A stretch of DNA of 64,000 nucleotides from contig NC_046674.1 in assembly GCF_003369915.1 (NCBI RefSeq), positions 4,340,001 to 4,404,000 on the forward strand, written 5' to 3'. Source of the stretch: Drosophila miranda. Lineage: Eukaryota > Arthropoda > Insecta > Diptera > Drosophilidae. Position numbers and translations under genes: made by a program. Below the pieces are notes generated by a model, which had not been told where the DNA came from, searched no databases, and worked only from the letters and a program-made list of their open reading frames with translations. Of the stretch, positions 37,074-50,709 are shown one piece after another. Position 1 is the stretch's first letter. Every line of letters starts with the position of its first letter.

Positions 37074-37387
37074 GACTGCCAAGATGAGCCGCAAGCGAAG
37101 CGTCTGACCGACTGACCAATTTCAAGATTTTGATTCGGTAATCAGGTTTACCGAAGACCAAAACACTCACAAGCTCAAGCGCACTGAAGATGATTGCTAA
37201 GCAAATAGGTTTATAATTTCATAGATGTACCAGAAACACTTACACACTATTCTTTCAACACATACCCCACGCGGATGGGTATACTTCAAAATCATGCTGT
37301 TTCTCATGCGATATCCCATATCGTAATTCATACACAAAAATTTCTCTTTATTGTATTTTTATTGTATAATGGGAATCATTCTCTTAT

Positions 37388-39734
37388 CAAACATATATCA
37401 GCTAGACGTGGGTCGACGTGGTCGAGTATTTGGGATACAAGAAGGGGGAAAAGGACTCCCTGAAGCAGAACTGGGGAGAAACAGTCACCGAATCAACGGT
37501 ATATCATACCAAATATAGAAGTCCCATTCATCCACTTTCAGATGCTTCGGGATATGGAGGAATTAAAGCTTAAAGACTCATCGAGCGCCAGAAGTCCACC
37601 ATCGAACTGTTAACCAGCTCAGGCCGTCAAAAGTTTGAACTGGAAAACGTGCAGATGACATCTGTGCCAAAGAAGGGCGACTGGGTAACACTCAAATGCG
37701 CTGTCCAGCTGGACGATGGCTATGTGGACAAGCAGGGGGAAATTCTCGAGTTGCTGAAGGTGTTTCCAGCACGCATCCTCTCGAACCAAAAGCTCGAGGT
37801 TGAACGCTGTTTCCCAGAGTTCGTTGATCTTGGCAACTATGGCTATTTGCTGCGGGAGACTTTCCCTACTGGTACAGATCTTCACACTGGCGAACGTCCT
37901 GGCGGATCTCATCGAATGTGCTTACGTAAGTTGAATATGATGGGATGAATGGGAACATTAAATATAAATTTTTGCAATAATCCTTACTCCTTCAGTCGAA
38001 ATTCACGCATCGCGCCATCAAAGTGACCCCGCATCAAGAAAGAGAAGACCTATTGCGCCGCTCGGGCGGTCACCATCACTGGCACCCTGCACTTCGATAA
38101 TTTTAAGGTGGAGCGCATTTTCAAGATCATTGCCTGCAAAACACAGAAGCAGGCCGACGAGGCGAGCATCATCTGGTTGCGACCGAATGTTTGGTGATGC
38201 ATTGGCGGCTTTGAAGTTCCAGCGATTCTGCGCAATGTCTACCTGAGAGAATCCCAGGTCGATGACCTAGAGAGATTGTATCCGTGCTCGAAAGAGGCCC
38301 TGTGCATGGCCAACTATGTGCAGCGCTTCTGTTTCTTCTTGCATCTGGAGGAAATGGAAGTGCTCATTAGGATTCGAAGATTTGACAGACACAGGGCTCA
38401 CATGAAAAGGGAAGGGGAGTACCTATCCCTCAAAATCGAGTAGGGAAGGGGAGCACCTCTCCCATGGGCGATCAGTTCAGAAGCGAGCCGTCTTTAATAT
38501 CCTGCGGGGCGAGGCCAAGAACCTGCCGTACGTGATCTTCGGTCCGCCCGGACCCGGCCAGACCGTCACCCTGGTGGAGGCGGTGCTGCAGATGGTACAA
38601 AATCGCATCTTGGTGGCTGCAACCTCGAACATTGTCGCGGATCTCATTAGCAAGCTAATCATTGCCAGCAAAGCGCTGACCACTGGCGAATTCATTCGAA
38701 TCGTCCGGCAAAGTCTGATTAAGGAAGAACTCATTCCACCCGAGCTTATGCCCCACTGTGCCACCTTGGACATATGCGCCAAAGAAACCGCTGAAGACAC
38801 CGTAAGTACATTCCATTCCATTCAGTTCTTCTAAAGCAATCTGTAACTCTGAATCTCCCCACATTTCCGGGCGGACACTTCACTCACCTGTTTATGGATG
38901 AGACTGGCCAGTCGACCGAGCCGGAGACGCTGATGCCGGCAGCTCTGCTTTCCAAGGATCGGGGTCGGGTCATCCTGGCCGGTGATCCGCATTAGTTGCA
39001 GCCTGTAGTTCACAGCAGCTATGGACGTGCCTGTGGTTTCGGCACCTCCATGCTGGAGCGCCTGCTGAACACTCGAACTATCGGGCCCTGCCCTCGGTCA
39101 TGGCCACATATAGTAAGCTGTTCTATGACTATGAATTGATACCAACGGTATCCGAGAAGGATTCCCGAGAGGCCACCTTGTTGGCCACAGTGCAGTCACT
39201 ACTAGGTACTGGCAAGCCGCGCAACCACGGTGTCTGTTTCTTTGAGATGAAGGGGCAGGATATGCAGCACCCAGACTCTGCCTCGTGGTACGATGATCTC
39301 GAAGCCACGGAGTTATATCTCATGGTCTTATCGCTGTATTGTCGCGGAGTGACTTCCGACCAAATTGGTCTTCTGACGCCCTATGCGAAGCAGGCGAAGA
39401 CGTTAAGGGGCATGTTCATGGACACAGATATTGTCATGCCGAAGGTTGACTCGATTGAAAAGTTCCAAGGACAGGTGAGCAGACATGAAGTCTTATGCAA
39501 TCTATATAGTATGTAATGTATATTCTTGATCTACAAATATAACCCAGGAGCGCGACATAATGCTGATTTCCACTGTGCGCTCCACTGGAGACCATATAAG
39601 CCATTTTGGCCATAGCGCGCGCCCGCGCATTTTTGGTCATGTACGGTAATCCCCATCTCCTCAGCGTCGACGACAATTGGCGTCATCTCATCAACCATAG
39701 CTTTATTTCCAAATGGAATACAAATAAATATTAG
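37388..39734 (+). pseudogene. armi: armi pseudogene, copy 4 (further deleted)
   Basis: Carries the shared lesions and additional ones. Eleven bp are lost at the unit joint (one of two ATCAGCT words removed), 231 bp are lost at 38083/38084, and 26 bp that include the acceptor of the intron after ...AETAEDT are lost at about 38861. The last deletion is also found in copy 6, which points to exchange between units. It is the shortest armi copy. Confidence 0.87.
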
Positions 39735-40335
39735 AACGAAGAACGAACGAAGAACGAACGAAAAACATACTCATTGTGGGAAAGAAATTTCATGATTACT
39801 GTAAGGGGTATGTATACATACGTATGTATGTATGTATGTATGTATATGTGTACATTTCAGTTTATAAAGAGAAATCCACATATGTGTGTGGTTTTTGGGG
39901 CAAACTAACGATGTCCGTATGTCCGTTTCTCTACAAATTGGCCTTTGGTAGCCAAAATGGGGCTAGTAAAAAACTGCCAGGAAGCAGCCGCCCCTTTTAT
40001 GGTGTCGCTGCGAAGAAAGAGATAGCATGAGAGAAAAAAACGCAAAATTAGTGTTCGTAGCCGTCGTCGGACTCGTCTATGTTTTTCAACACACAAAACC
40101 CGCCAAGCCAGCAGAATTTGATCTGTAAGGGGTAACAATCGATGATCTCTGCCCCAGGCGCCGCTCCCAGCACAACTGGTGAGCCAAACTGACGCACTGA
40201 CAGCACACGGCGGGCGGTCACATTGACAAGACCCGTTAGAGCGGCCATGTTTTTCTTGTTGTGTTCTTTGTAAAAAAAAGCCGCAGGTCATAATTTTTGT
40301 AGACTGCGGAATTAGATTAAAAAAACGTAATTTTA

Positions 40336-41821
40336 ATGCAAGTGAATGAAATGGCGACAACCACCATCGAAGAGAATGCTTTTGCATTAGGAAAGCGAGA
40401 TGCACCGGATCAGATTCAACTGGATCCTGAGGTTCGAGGCGGTGTTTTTTTTTTTTTTTTGGTGGCTACAAAAAAATTACCTGCTTGCAGCGTCTCTGGA
40501 AGACGCAAAGGCTCACCGATTATGCCCAGGACATATTTGTGAACATGAAGGAGGCAGAGATGCGTCGTCGTCCCATATTATTCAACTCCATGCAGCTGGA
40601 GGAGCGCCCCAAATTGTTACAGCTTTGTCAATTCGCAGCGCAAAAGTACAAACTGAATCGCGCCTCAGTGCATTTGGGTAAATGTGTGAGAATATCCTGC
40701 TGCTATTGATCACTCACATTCCTAAATCCAATCCCACTTAACCAGGTATCTACTATATGGATTGTATGACCGACTACTACACGATTTGTAGCGAAAAACT
40801 GCCATTGCTGGCCCTCACATGTCTTCACATTGCGGCCCAGATCGAGGACAACGATGCGAGTGTGCCGCGCTACAGCGAACTGAACCGCCTGATACCTGAT
40901 TCGTTGTACACCGTTTTCGAATACAATGTGGTGGAGCGCAAGGTGCTGGCCAGCCTGAATTTTGAGCTAAAGCGTCCCACCACGGCCAGCTTCGTGGAGT
41001 TTTTTGCTTGCAGCTTCCTCACGCGCAACGACTTCGCCAACTACAAGGACATGCTGGAGAACAATCCTAGCGAGCAGAACGATCAATCGCCATTGCAATA
41101 CGAAAGCTTTGCAGTCATGATGTCGGCCTTGTCGCAGCTGCTGCTCCGCCTGGCAGACTGTACATTGAGCAGTAAGCATCGAGTGACTTTCCTATTAAAA
41201 TCGTAATAAAGTAAACTTTTTTCTCTTTCAGTTACAAGTTTTGCAAACGCGCGACCTTCTTTATTGGCCGCCGCCTGCATAGGAGCGGTGCGTCATCTAA
41301 GCGGACTCAAGAGCTGGTCACAGTATCTCTCCAAACTGACATCTTATCCGGAACACGAGGTTGAGCCATTGGTGGGGGAGATCATAAAGTACTATAACTG
41401 GCAGCAGAACAGCTCCGTGGCGCTCAATGCCCTGCCAACATACGTAAACATGGGCCCATCTTCGGCAGATTTCATTAATCCCAATTGGTCCACACCGGAC
41501 TCTGGCGTTGGGGATTCGATGGTCATAGTGAAGGAATCGGTGAGGGAGCAGTATGATATAATTACTGTGCAGGTGCAGAAACCTGCTGTTCCAGGGTCCG
41601 ATCTAGCTGGAGTTGTTCAAGAAGAGCCGCAGAAACAAGCTGTCTTTTCTCAGGGAGAGCTGCAGGAACAGACTGACTTACAATACGAAGAGCAGCAGAA
41701 ACAGACAACCTTACAGCTGAATGAATTAGCATTAGACTCCAAGGAAAAAGCGAAGAAATTAGATAAAGAAGTGGTCATAAAAGAACTGGAACGTGCTTTC
41801 AAGCGCAAGCGTATAGATTAA
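40336..41821 (+). CDS. CycJ: Cyclin J, copy 4 (432 aa)
   Basis: Exons: 40336-40431, 40491-40677, 40746-41171, 41232-41821, giving 432 codons plus TAA. Shares LKSWSQY, SVREQYDIITVQVQKPAVPG and EEPQKQ with copy 2. It reads SADFINPNWSTPDSG where copies 1-3 have SADIINPNWSTTDSG; the STPDSG form is shared with copies 5-8. Although its unit suffered large deletions in armi and in the spacer upstream, its coding exons are untouched. Confidence 0.9.
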
Positions 41822-42159
41822 GACTGCCAAGATGAGCCGCAAGCGAAGCGTCTGACCGACTGACCAATTTCAAGATTTTGATTCGGTAATCAGGTTTACC
41901 GAAGACCAAAACACTCACAAGCTCAAGCGCACTGAAGATGATTGCTAAGCAAATAGGTTTATAATTTCATAGATGTACCAGAAACACTTACACACTATTC
42001 TTTCAACACATACCCCACGCGGATGGGTATACTTCAAAATCATGCTGTTTCTCATGCGATATCCCCATTCAATTGTATTGAACACTCCCATATCGTAATT
42101 CATACACAAAAATTTCTCTTTATTGTATTTTTATTGTATAATGGGAATCATTCTATTAT

Positions 42160-44774
42160 CAAACATATATCAGCTGTCTATCAGCTAGACGTGGGTCGAC
42201 GTGGTCGAGTATTTGGGGTACAAGAAGGGGGAAAAGGACTCCCTGAAGCAGAACTGGGGAGAAACAGTCACCGAATCAACGGTATATCATACCAAATATA
42301 GAAGTCCCATTCATCCACTTTCAGATGCTTCGGGATATGGAGGAATTAAAGCTTAAAGACTCATCGAGCGCCAGAAGTCCACCATCGAACTGTTAACCAG
42401 CTCAGGCCGTCAAAAGTTTGAACTGGAAAACGTGCAGATGACATCTGTGCCAAAGAAGGGCGACTGGGTAACACTCAAATGCGCTGTCCAGCTGGACGAT
42501 GGCTATGTGGACAAGCAGGGGGAAATTCTCGAGTTGCTGAAGGTGTTTCCAGCACGCATCCTCTCGAACCAAAAGCTCGAGGTTGAACGCTGTTTCCCAG
42601 AGTTCGTTGATCTTGGCAACTATGGCTATTTGCTGCGGGAGACTTTCCCTACTGGTACAGATCTTCACACTGGCGAACGTCCTGGCGGATCTCATCGAAT
42701 GTGCTTACGTAAGTTGAATATGATGGGATGAATGGGAACATTAAATATAAATTTTTGCAATAATCCTTACTCCTTCAGTCGAAATTCACGCATCGCGCCA
42801 TCAAAGTGACCCCGCATCAAGAAAGAGAAGACCTATTGCGCCGCTCGGGCGGTCACCATCACTGGCGCAAACCGCTTTATAACCACCGAGGTGTATGAGA
42901 AGCGTAAGATCAACCTCCAAGTACAAAAAAATACGAATCGCAATTTGGAGCTTCTGAAAGTCCAGCTACAGAATGGGGCCTAGTCATATATGAGTGTGAT
43001 CGAGCCAATTGCCAAGACCAGTATTACTGTTGACGATAGCCTTTTGGTGATCCTTGAGGTGGAGTTCCGCTGCATCGGCGAATGGGCGGAGAAATATACC
43101 CTGCACTTCGATAATTTTAAGGTGGAGCGCATTTTCAAGATCATTGCCTGCAAAACACAGAAGCAGGCCGACGAGGCGAGCATCATCTGGTTGCGACCGA
43201 ATGTTTGGTGATGCATTGGCGGCTTTGAAGTTCCAGAGATTCTGCGCAATGTCTACCTGAGAGAATCCCAGGTCGATGACCTAGAGAGATTGTATCCGTG
43301 CTCGAAAGAGGCCCTGTGCATGGCCAACTATGTGCAGCGCTTCTGTTTCTTCTTGCATCTGGAGGAAATGGAAGTGCTCATTAGGATTCGAAGATTTGAC
43401 AGACACAGGGCTCACATGAAAAGGGAAGGGGAGTACCTATCCCTCAAAATCGAGTAGGGAAGGGGAGCACCTCTCCCATGGGCGATCAGTTCAGAAGCGA
43501 GCCGTCTTTAATATCCTGCGGGGCGAGGCCAAGAACCTGCCGTACGTGATCTTCGGTCCGCCCGGACCCGGCCAGACCGTCACCCTGGTGGAGGCGGTGC
43601 TGCAGATGGTACAAAATCGCATCTTGGTGGCTGCAACCTCGAACATTGTCGCGGATCTCATTAGCAAGCTAATCATTGCCGGCAAAGCGCTGACCACTGG
43701 CGAATTCATTCGAATCGTCCGGCAAAGTCTGATTAAGGAAGAACTCATTCCACCCGAGCTTATGCCCCACTGTGCCACCTTGGACATATGCGCCAAAGAA
43801 ACCGCTGAAGACACCGTAAGTACATTCCATTCCATTCAGTTCTTCTAAAGCAATCTGTAACTCTGAATCTCCCCATCCCGCTCAGATGCTAATCACCAAG
43901 ACATTTCCGGGCGGACACTTCACTCACCTGTTTATGGATGAGACTGGCCAGTCGACCGAGCCGGAGACGCTGATGCCGGCAGCTCTGCTTTCCAAGGATC
44001 GGGGTCGGGTCATCCTGGCCGGTGATCCGCATTAGTTGCAGCCTGTAGTTCACAGCAGCTATGGACGTGCCTGTGGTTTCGGCACCTCCATGCTGGAGCG
44101 CCTGCTGAACACTCGAACTATCGGGCCCTGCCCTCGGTCATGGCCACATATAGTAAGCTGTTCTATGACTATGAATTGATACCAACGGTATCCGAGAAGG
44201 ATTCCCGAGAGGCCACCTTGTTGGCCACAGTGCAGTCCCTACTAGGTACTGGCAAGCCGCGCAACCACGGTGTCTGTTTCTTTGAGATGAAGGGGCAGGA
44301 TATGCAGCACCCAGACTCTGCCTCGTGGTACGATGATCTCGAAGCCACGGAGTTATATCTCATGGTCTTATCGCTGTATTGTCGCGGAGTGACTTCCGAC
44401 CAAATTGGTCTTCTGACGCCCTATGCGAAGCAGGCGAAGACGTTAAGGGGCATGTTCATGGACACAGATATTGTCATGCCGAAGGTTGACTCGATTGAAA
44501 AGTTCCAAGGACAGGTGAGCAGACATGAAGTCTTATGCAATCTATATAGTATGTAATGTATATTCTTGATCTACAAATATAACCCAGGAGCGCGACATAA
44601 TGCTGATTTCCACTGTGCGCTCCACTGGAGACCATATAAGCCATTTTGGTCATAGCGCGCGCCCGCGCATTTTTGGTCATGTACGGTAATCCCCATCTCC
44701 TCAGCGTCGACGACAATTGGCGTCATCTCATCAACCATAGCTTTATTTCCAAATGGAATACAAATAAATATTAG
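42160..44774 (+). pseudogene. armi: armi pseudogene, copy 5 (5'-truncated)
   Basis: Shared lesions as in the other copies. It matches copy 4 in its first part (MQMTSVPKKGDWV, LEVERCFPEF, FGVQEGGKG-like changes) but lacks copy 4's deletions, and has its own IIAGKAL reading. It is the last copy with the frameshifted LHTGERPGG; copies 6-9 keep LHTGDYVLADLIECAY. Confidence 0.88.
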
Positions 44775-45493
44775 AACGAAGAACGAACGAAAAACATACT
44801 CATTGTGGGAAAGAAATTTCATGATTACTGTAAGGGGTATGTATACATACGTATGTATGTATGTATGTATGTATATGTGTACATTTCAGTTTATAAAGAG
44901 AAATCCACATATGTGTGTAGTTTTTGGGGCAAACTAACGATGTCCGTATGTCCGTTTCTCTACAAATTGGCCTTTGGTAGCCAAAATGGGGCTAGTAAAA
45001 AACTGCCAGGAAGCAGCCGCCCCTTTTATGGTGTCGCTGCGAAGAAAGAGATAGCATGAGAGAAAAAAACGCAAAATTAGTGTTCGTAGCCGTCGTCGGA
45101 CTCGTCTATGTTTTTCAACACACAAAACCCGCCAAGCCAGCAGAATTTGATCTGTAAGGGGTAACAATCGATGATCTCTGCCCCAGGCGCCGCTCCCAGC
45201 ACAACTGGTGAGCCAAACTGACGCATATATATCCCTATCTATCGTTCCCACTGCATGCATTTCCCTTAAGACTGTCTCTGTTTTCGCAGTTTAGTAAATT
45301 TTAATTAAATAAGTGCGCTGCGACAGCCAAAGTCTGGCAGCCCTGTTCTTTTAAGCGACAGCACACGGCGGGCGGTCACATTGACAAGACCCGTTAGAGC
45401 GGCCATGTTTTTCTTGTTGTGTTCTTTGTAAAAAAAAGCCGCAGGTCATAATTTTTGTAGACTGCGGAATTAGATTAAAAAAACGTAATTTTA

Positions 45494-47100
45494 ATGCAAG
45501 TGAATGAAATGGCGACAACCACCATCGAAGAGAATGCTTTTGCATTAGGAAAGCGAGATGCACCGGATCAGATTCAACTGGATCCTGAGGTTCGAGGCGG
45601 TGTTTTTTTTTTTTTTTTTGGTGGCTACAAAAAAATTACCTGCTTGCAGCGTCTCTGGAAGACGCAATGGCTCACCGATTATGCCCAGGACATATTTGTG
45701 AACATGAAGGAGGCAGAGATGCGTCGTCGTCCCATATTATTCAACTCCATGCAGCTGGAGGAGCGCCCCAAATTGTTGCAGCTTTGTCAATTCGCAGCGC
45801 AAAAGTACAAACTGAATCGCGCCTCAGTGCATTTGGGTAAATGTGTGCGAATATCCTGCTGCTATTGATCACTCACATTCCTAAATCCAATCCCACTTAA
45901 CCAGGTATCTACTATATGGATTGTATGACCGACTACTACATGATTTGTAGCGAAAAACTGCCATTGCTGGCCCTCACATGTCTTCACATTGCGGCCCAGA
46001 TCGAGGACAACGATGCGAGTGTGCCGCGCTACAGCGAACTGAACCGCCTGATACCTGATTCGTTGTACACCGTTTTCGAATACAATGTGGTGGAGCGCAA
46101 GGTGCTGGCCAGCTTGAATTTTGAGCTAATGCGTCCCACCACGGTCAGCTTTGTGGAGTTTTTTGCTTGCAGCTTCCTCACGCGCAACGACTTCGCCAAC
46201 TACAAGGCCATGCTGGAGAAAAATCCTAGCGAGCAGAACGATCAATCGCCATTGCAATACGAAAGCTTTGCAGTCATTATGTCGGCCTTGTCGCAGCTGC
46301 TGCTCCGCCTGGCAGACTGTACATTGAGCAGTAAGCATCGAGTGACTTTCCTATTAAAATCGTAATAAAGTGAACTTTTTTCTCTTTCAGTTACAAGTTT
46401 TGCAAACGCGCGACCTTCTTTATTGGCCGCCGCCTGCATAGGAGCGGTGCGTCATCTAAGCGGACTCAAGTACTGGTCACAGTATCTCTCCAAACTGACA
46501 TCTTATCCGGAACACGAGGTTGAGCCATTGGTGGGGGAGATCATAAAGTACTATAACTGGCAGCAGAACAGCTCCGTGGCGCTCAATGCCCTGCCAACAT
46601 ACGTAAACATGGGCCCATCTTCGGCAGATATCATTAATCCCAATTGGTCCACACCGGACTCTGGCGTTGGGGATTCGATGGTCATAGTGAAGGAATCGGT
46701 GACCGAGCAGTATGATATAATTACTGTGCCGGTGCAGAAACCTGCTGTTCCAGGGTCCGATCTAGCTGGAGTTGTTCAAGAAGAGCCGCAGGAACAAGCT
46801 GTCTTTTCTCAAGAAGAGCTGCAGATAGCAGCTGTCTATTCTCAAGGAGAGCTGCAGGAACAAGCTGTCTTTTCTCAGGGAGAGCTGCAGATAGCAGCTG
46901 TCTTTTCTCAAGGAGAGCTGCAGGAACAGACTGACTTACAATACAAAGAACAGCTGAATGAATTAGCATTAGACTCCAAGGAAAAAGCGAAGAAATTAGA
47001 TAAAGAAGTGATCATAAAAGAACTGGAACGTGCTTTCAAGCGTAAGCGTATAGATTATGACTGCCAAGATGAGCCGCAAGCGAAGCGTCTGACCGACTGA
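45494..47100 (+). CDS. CycJ: Cyclin J, copy 5 (472 aa, expanded tail)
   Basis: Exons: 45494-45589, 45650-45836, 45905-46330, 46391-47100, giving 472 codons plus TGA. It is intermediate between copies 1-4 and 6-8: it has the later KTQWLTDY and LMRPTTVSF readings but keeps the full YESFAVIMSALSQ segment. Private readings are YKAMLEKNP and SQEELQ. The tail holds two 22-residue repeats (46789-46920). The stop after KRKRID seen in copies 1-4 is a Tyr codon, adding 14 residues ending AKRLTD. It lacks seven residues (PKQTTLQ) present in copies 6-8. Confidence 0.9.
46789..46920 (+). repeat. 66-bp coding minisatellite, two units (CycJ copy 5)
   Basis: Two tandem 66-bp units, each coding a QEQAVFSQ.EL half and a QIAAV.SQGEL half. 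Length 132 bp keeps the reading frame. Confidence 0.9.
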
Positions 47101-47396
47101 CCAATTTCAAGATTTTGATTCGGTAATCAGGTTTACCGAAGACCAAAACACTCACAAGCTCAAGCGCACTGAAGATGATTGCTAAGCAAATAGGTTTATA
47201 ATTTCATAGATGTACCAGAAACACTTACACACTATTCTTTCAACACATACCCCACGCGGATGGGTATACTTCAAAATCATGCTGTTTCTCATGCGATATC
47301 CCCATTCAATTGTATTGAACACTCCCATATCGTAATTCATACACAAAAATTTCTCTTTATTGTATTTTTATTGTATAATGGGAATCATTCTATTAT

Positions 47397-49991
47397 CAAA
47401 CATATATCAGCTGTCTATCAGCTAGACGTGGGTCGACGTGGTCGAGTATTTGGGGTACAAGAAGGGGGAAAAGGACTCCCTGAAGTAGAACTGGGGAGAA
47501 ACAGTCACCGAATCAACGGTATGGCTCGACCGATCCAATCCATCCCCAAAGCAACAAATATATCATACCAAATATAGAAGTCCCATTCATCCACTTTCAG
47601 ATGCTTCGGGATATGGAGGAATTAAAGCTTAAAGACTCATCGAGCGCCAGAAGTCCACCATCGAACTGTTAACCAGCTCAGGCCGTCAAAAGTTTGAACT
47701 GGAAAACGTGCAGATGACATTTGTGCCAAAGAAGGGCGACTGGGTGACACTCAAATGTGGACAAGCAGGGGGAAATTCTCGAGTTGCTGAAGGTGTTTCC
47801 AGCACGCATCCTCTCGAACCAAAAGCTCGAGGTTGACCGCTGTTTCCCAGAGTTCGTTGATCTTGGCAACTATGGCTATTTGCTGCGGGAGACTTTCCCT
47901 ACTGGTACAGATCTTCACACTGGCGATTACGTCCTGGCGGATCTCATCGAATGTGCTTACGTAAGTTGAATATGATGGGATGAATGGGAACATTAAATAT
48001 AAATTTTTGCAATAATCCTTACTCCTTCAGTCGAAATTCACGCATCGCGCCATCAAAGTGACCCCGCATCAAGAAAGAGAAGACCTATTGCGCCGCTCGG
48101 GCGGTCACCATCACTGGCGCAAACCGCTTTATAACCACCGAGGTGTATGAGAAGCGTAAGATCAACCTCCAAGTACAAAAAAATACGAATCGCAATTTGG
48201 AGCTTCTGAAAGTCCAGCTACAGAATGGGGCCTAGTCATATATGAGTGTGATCGAGCCAATTGCCAAGACCAGTATTACTGTTGACGATAGCCTTTTGGT
48301 GATCCTTGAGGTGGAGTTCCGCTGCATCGGCGAATGGGCGGAGAAATATACCCTGCACTTCGATAATTTTAAGGTGGAGCGCATTTTCAAGATCATTGCC
48401 TGCAAAACACAGAAGCAGGCCGACGAGGCGAGCATCATCTGGTTGCGACCGAATGTTTGGTGATGCATTGGCGGCTTTGAAGTTCCAGAGATTCTGCGCA
48501 ATGTCTACCTGAGAGAATCCCAGGTCGATGACCTAGAGAGATTGTATCCGTGCTCGAAAGAGGCCCTGTGCATGGCCAACTATGTGCAGCGCTTCTGTTT
48601 CTTCTTGCATCTGGAGGAAATGGAAGTGCTCATTAGGATTCGAAGATTTGACAGACACAGGGCTCACATGAAAAGGGAAGGGGAGTACCTATCCCTCAAA
48701 ATCGAGTAGGGAAGGGGAGCACCTCTCCCATGGGCGATCAGTTCAGAAGCGAGCCGTCTTTAATATCCTGCGGGGCGAGGCCAAGAACCTGCCGTACGTG
48801 ATCTTCGGTCCGCCCGGACCCGGCCAGACCGTCACCCTGGTGGAGGCGGTGCTGCAGATGGTACAAAATCGCATCTTGGTGGCCGCACCCTCGAACATTG
48901 TCGCGGATCTCATTAGCAAGCTAATCATTGCCATCAAAGCGCTGACCACTGGCGAATTCATTCGAATCGTCCGGCAAAGTCTGATTAAGGAAGAACTCAT
49001 TCCACCCGAGCTTATGCCCCACTGTGCCACCTTGGACATATGCGCCAAAGAAACCGCTGAAGACACCGTAAGTACATTCCATTCCATTCAGTTCTTCTAA
49101 AGCAATCTGTAACTCTGAATCTCCCCACATTTCCGGGCGGACACTTCACTCACCTGTTTATGGATGAGACTGGCCAGTCGACCGAGCCGGAGACGCTGAT
49201 GCCGGCAGCTCTGCTTTCCAAGGATCGGGGTCGGGTCATCCTGGCCGGTGATCCGCATTAGTTGCAGCCTGTAGTTCACAGCAGCTATGGACGTGCCTGT
49301 GGTTTCGGCACCTCCATGCTGGAGCGCCTGCTGAACACTCGAACTATCGGGCCCTGCCCTCGGTCATGGCCACATATAGTAAGCTGTTCTATGACTATGA
49401 ATTGATACCAACGGTATCCGAGAAGGATTCCCGAGAGGCCACCTTGTTGGCCACAGTGCAGTCCCTACTAGGTACTGGCAAGCCGCGCAACCACGGTGTC
49501 TGTTTCTTTGAGATGAAGGGGCAGGATATGCAGCACCCAGACTCTGCCTCGTGGTACGATGATCTCGAAGCCACGGAGTTATATCTCATGGTCTTATCGC
49601 TGTATTGTCGCGGAGTGACTTCCGACCAAATTGGTCTTCTGACGCCCTATGCGAAGCAGGCGAAGACGTTAAGGGGCATGTTCATGGACACAGATATTGT
49701 CATGCCGAAGGTTGACTCGATTGAAAAGTTCCAAGGACAGGTGAGCAGACATGAAGTCTTATGCAATCTATATAGTATGTAATGTATATTCTTGATCTAC
49801 AAATATAACCCAGGAGCGCGACATAATGCTGATTTCCACTGTGCGCTCCACTGGAGACCATATAAGCCATAAGCGCATAATTTTAGCCATAGCGCGCGCC
49901 CGGTAATCCCCATCTCCTCAGCGTCGACGACAATTGGCGTCATCTCATCAACCATAGCTTTATTTCCAAATGGAATACAAATAAATATTAG
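47397..49991 (+). pseudogene. armi: armi pseudogene, copy 6 (5'-truncated)
   Basis: It belongs to the right-hand subfamily: the 39-bp segment near 47520 is present, LHTGDYVLADLIECAY is in frame, but 26 bp are missing near 47757 (also in copies 7 and 8). It shares copy 4's 26-bp deletion of an intron acceptor (near 49126). Its 3' end has a private deletion near 49901 that removes part of the RARAFLVIYG region. Shared stops and the internal deletion are present. Confidence 0.88.
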
Positions 49992-50709
49992 AACGAAGAA
50001 CGAACGAAAAACATACTCATTGTGGGAAAGAAATTTCATGATTACTGTAAGGGGTATGTATACATACGTATGTATGTATGTATGTATGTATATGTGTACA
50101 TTTCAGTTTATAAAGAGAAATCCACATATGTGTGTAGTTTTTGGGGCAAACTAACGATGTCCGTATGTCCGTTTCTCTACAAATTGGCCTTTGGTAGCCA
50201 AAATGGGGCTAGTAAAAAACTGTCAGGAAGCAGCCGCCCGTTTTATGGTGTCGCTGCGAAGAAAGAGATAGCATGAGAGAAAAAAAACGCAAAATTAGTG
50301 TTCGTAGCCGTCGTCGGACACTATGTTTTTCAACACACAAGACCCGCGAAGCCAGCAGAATTTGATCTTTAAGGGGTAACAATCGATCATCTCTGCCCCA
50401 GGCGCCGCTCCCAGCGAAACTGGTGAGCCAAACTGACGCATATATATCCCTATCTATCGTTCCCACTGCATGCTTTTCCCTTAAGACTGTCTCTGTTTTC
50501 GCAGTTTAGTAAATTTTAATTAAATAAGTGCGCTGCGACAGCCAAAGTCTGGCAGCCCTGTTCTTTTAAGCGACAGCACACGGCGGGCGGTCACATTGAC
50601 AAGACCCGTTAGAGCGGCCATGTTTTTCTTGTTGTGTTCTTTGTAAAAAAAAGCCGCAGGTCATAATTTTTGTAGACTGCGGAATTAGATTAAAAAAAAC
50701 GTAATTTTA

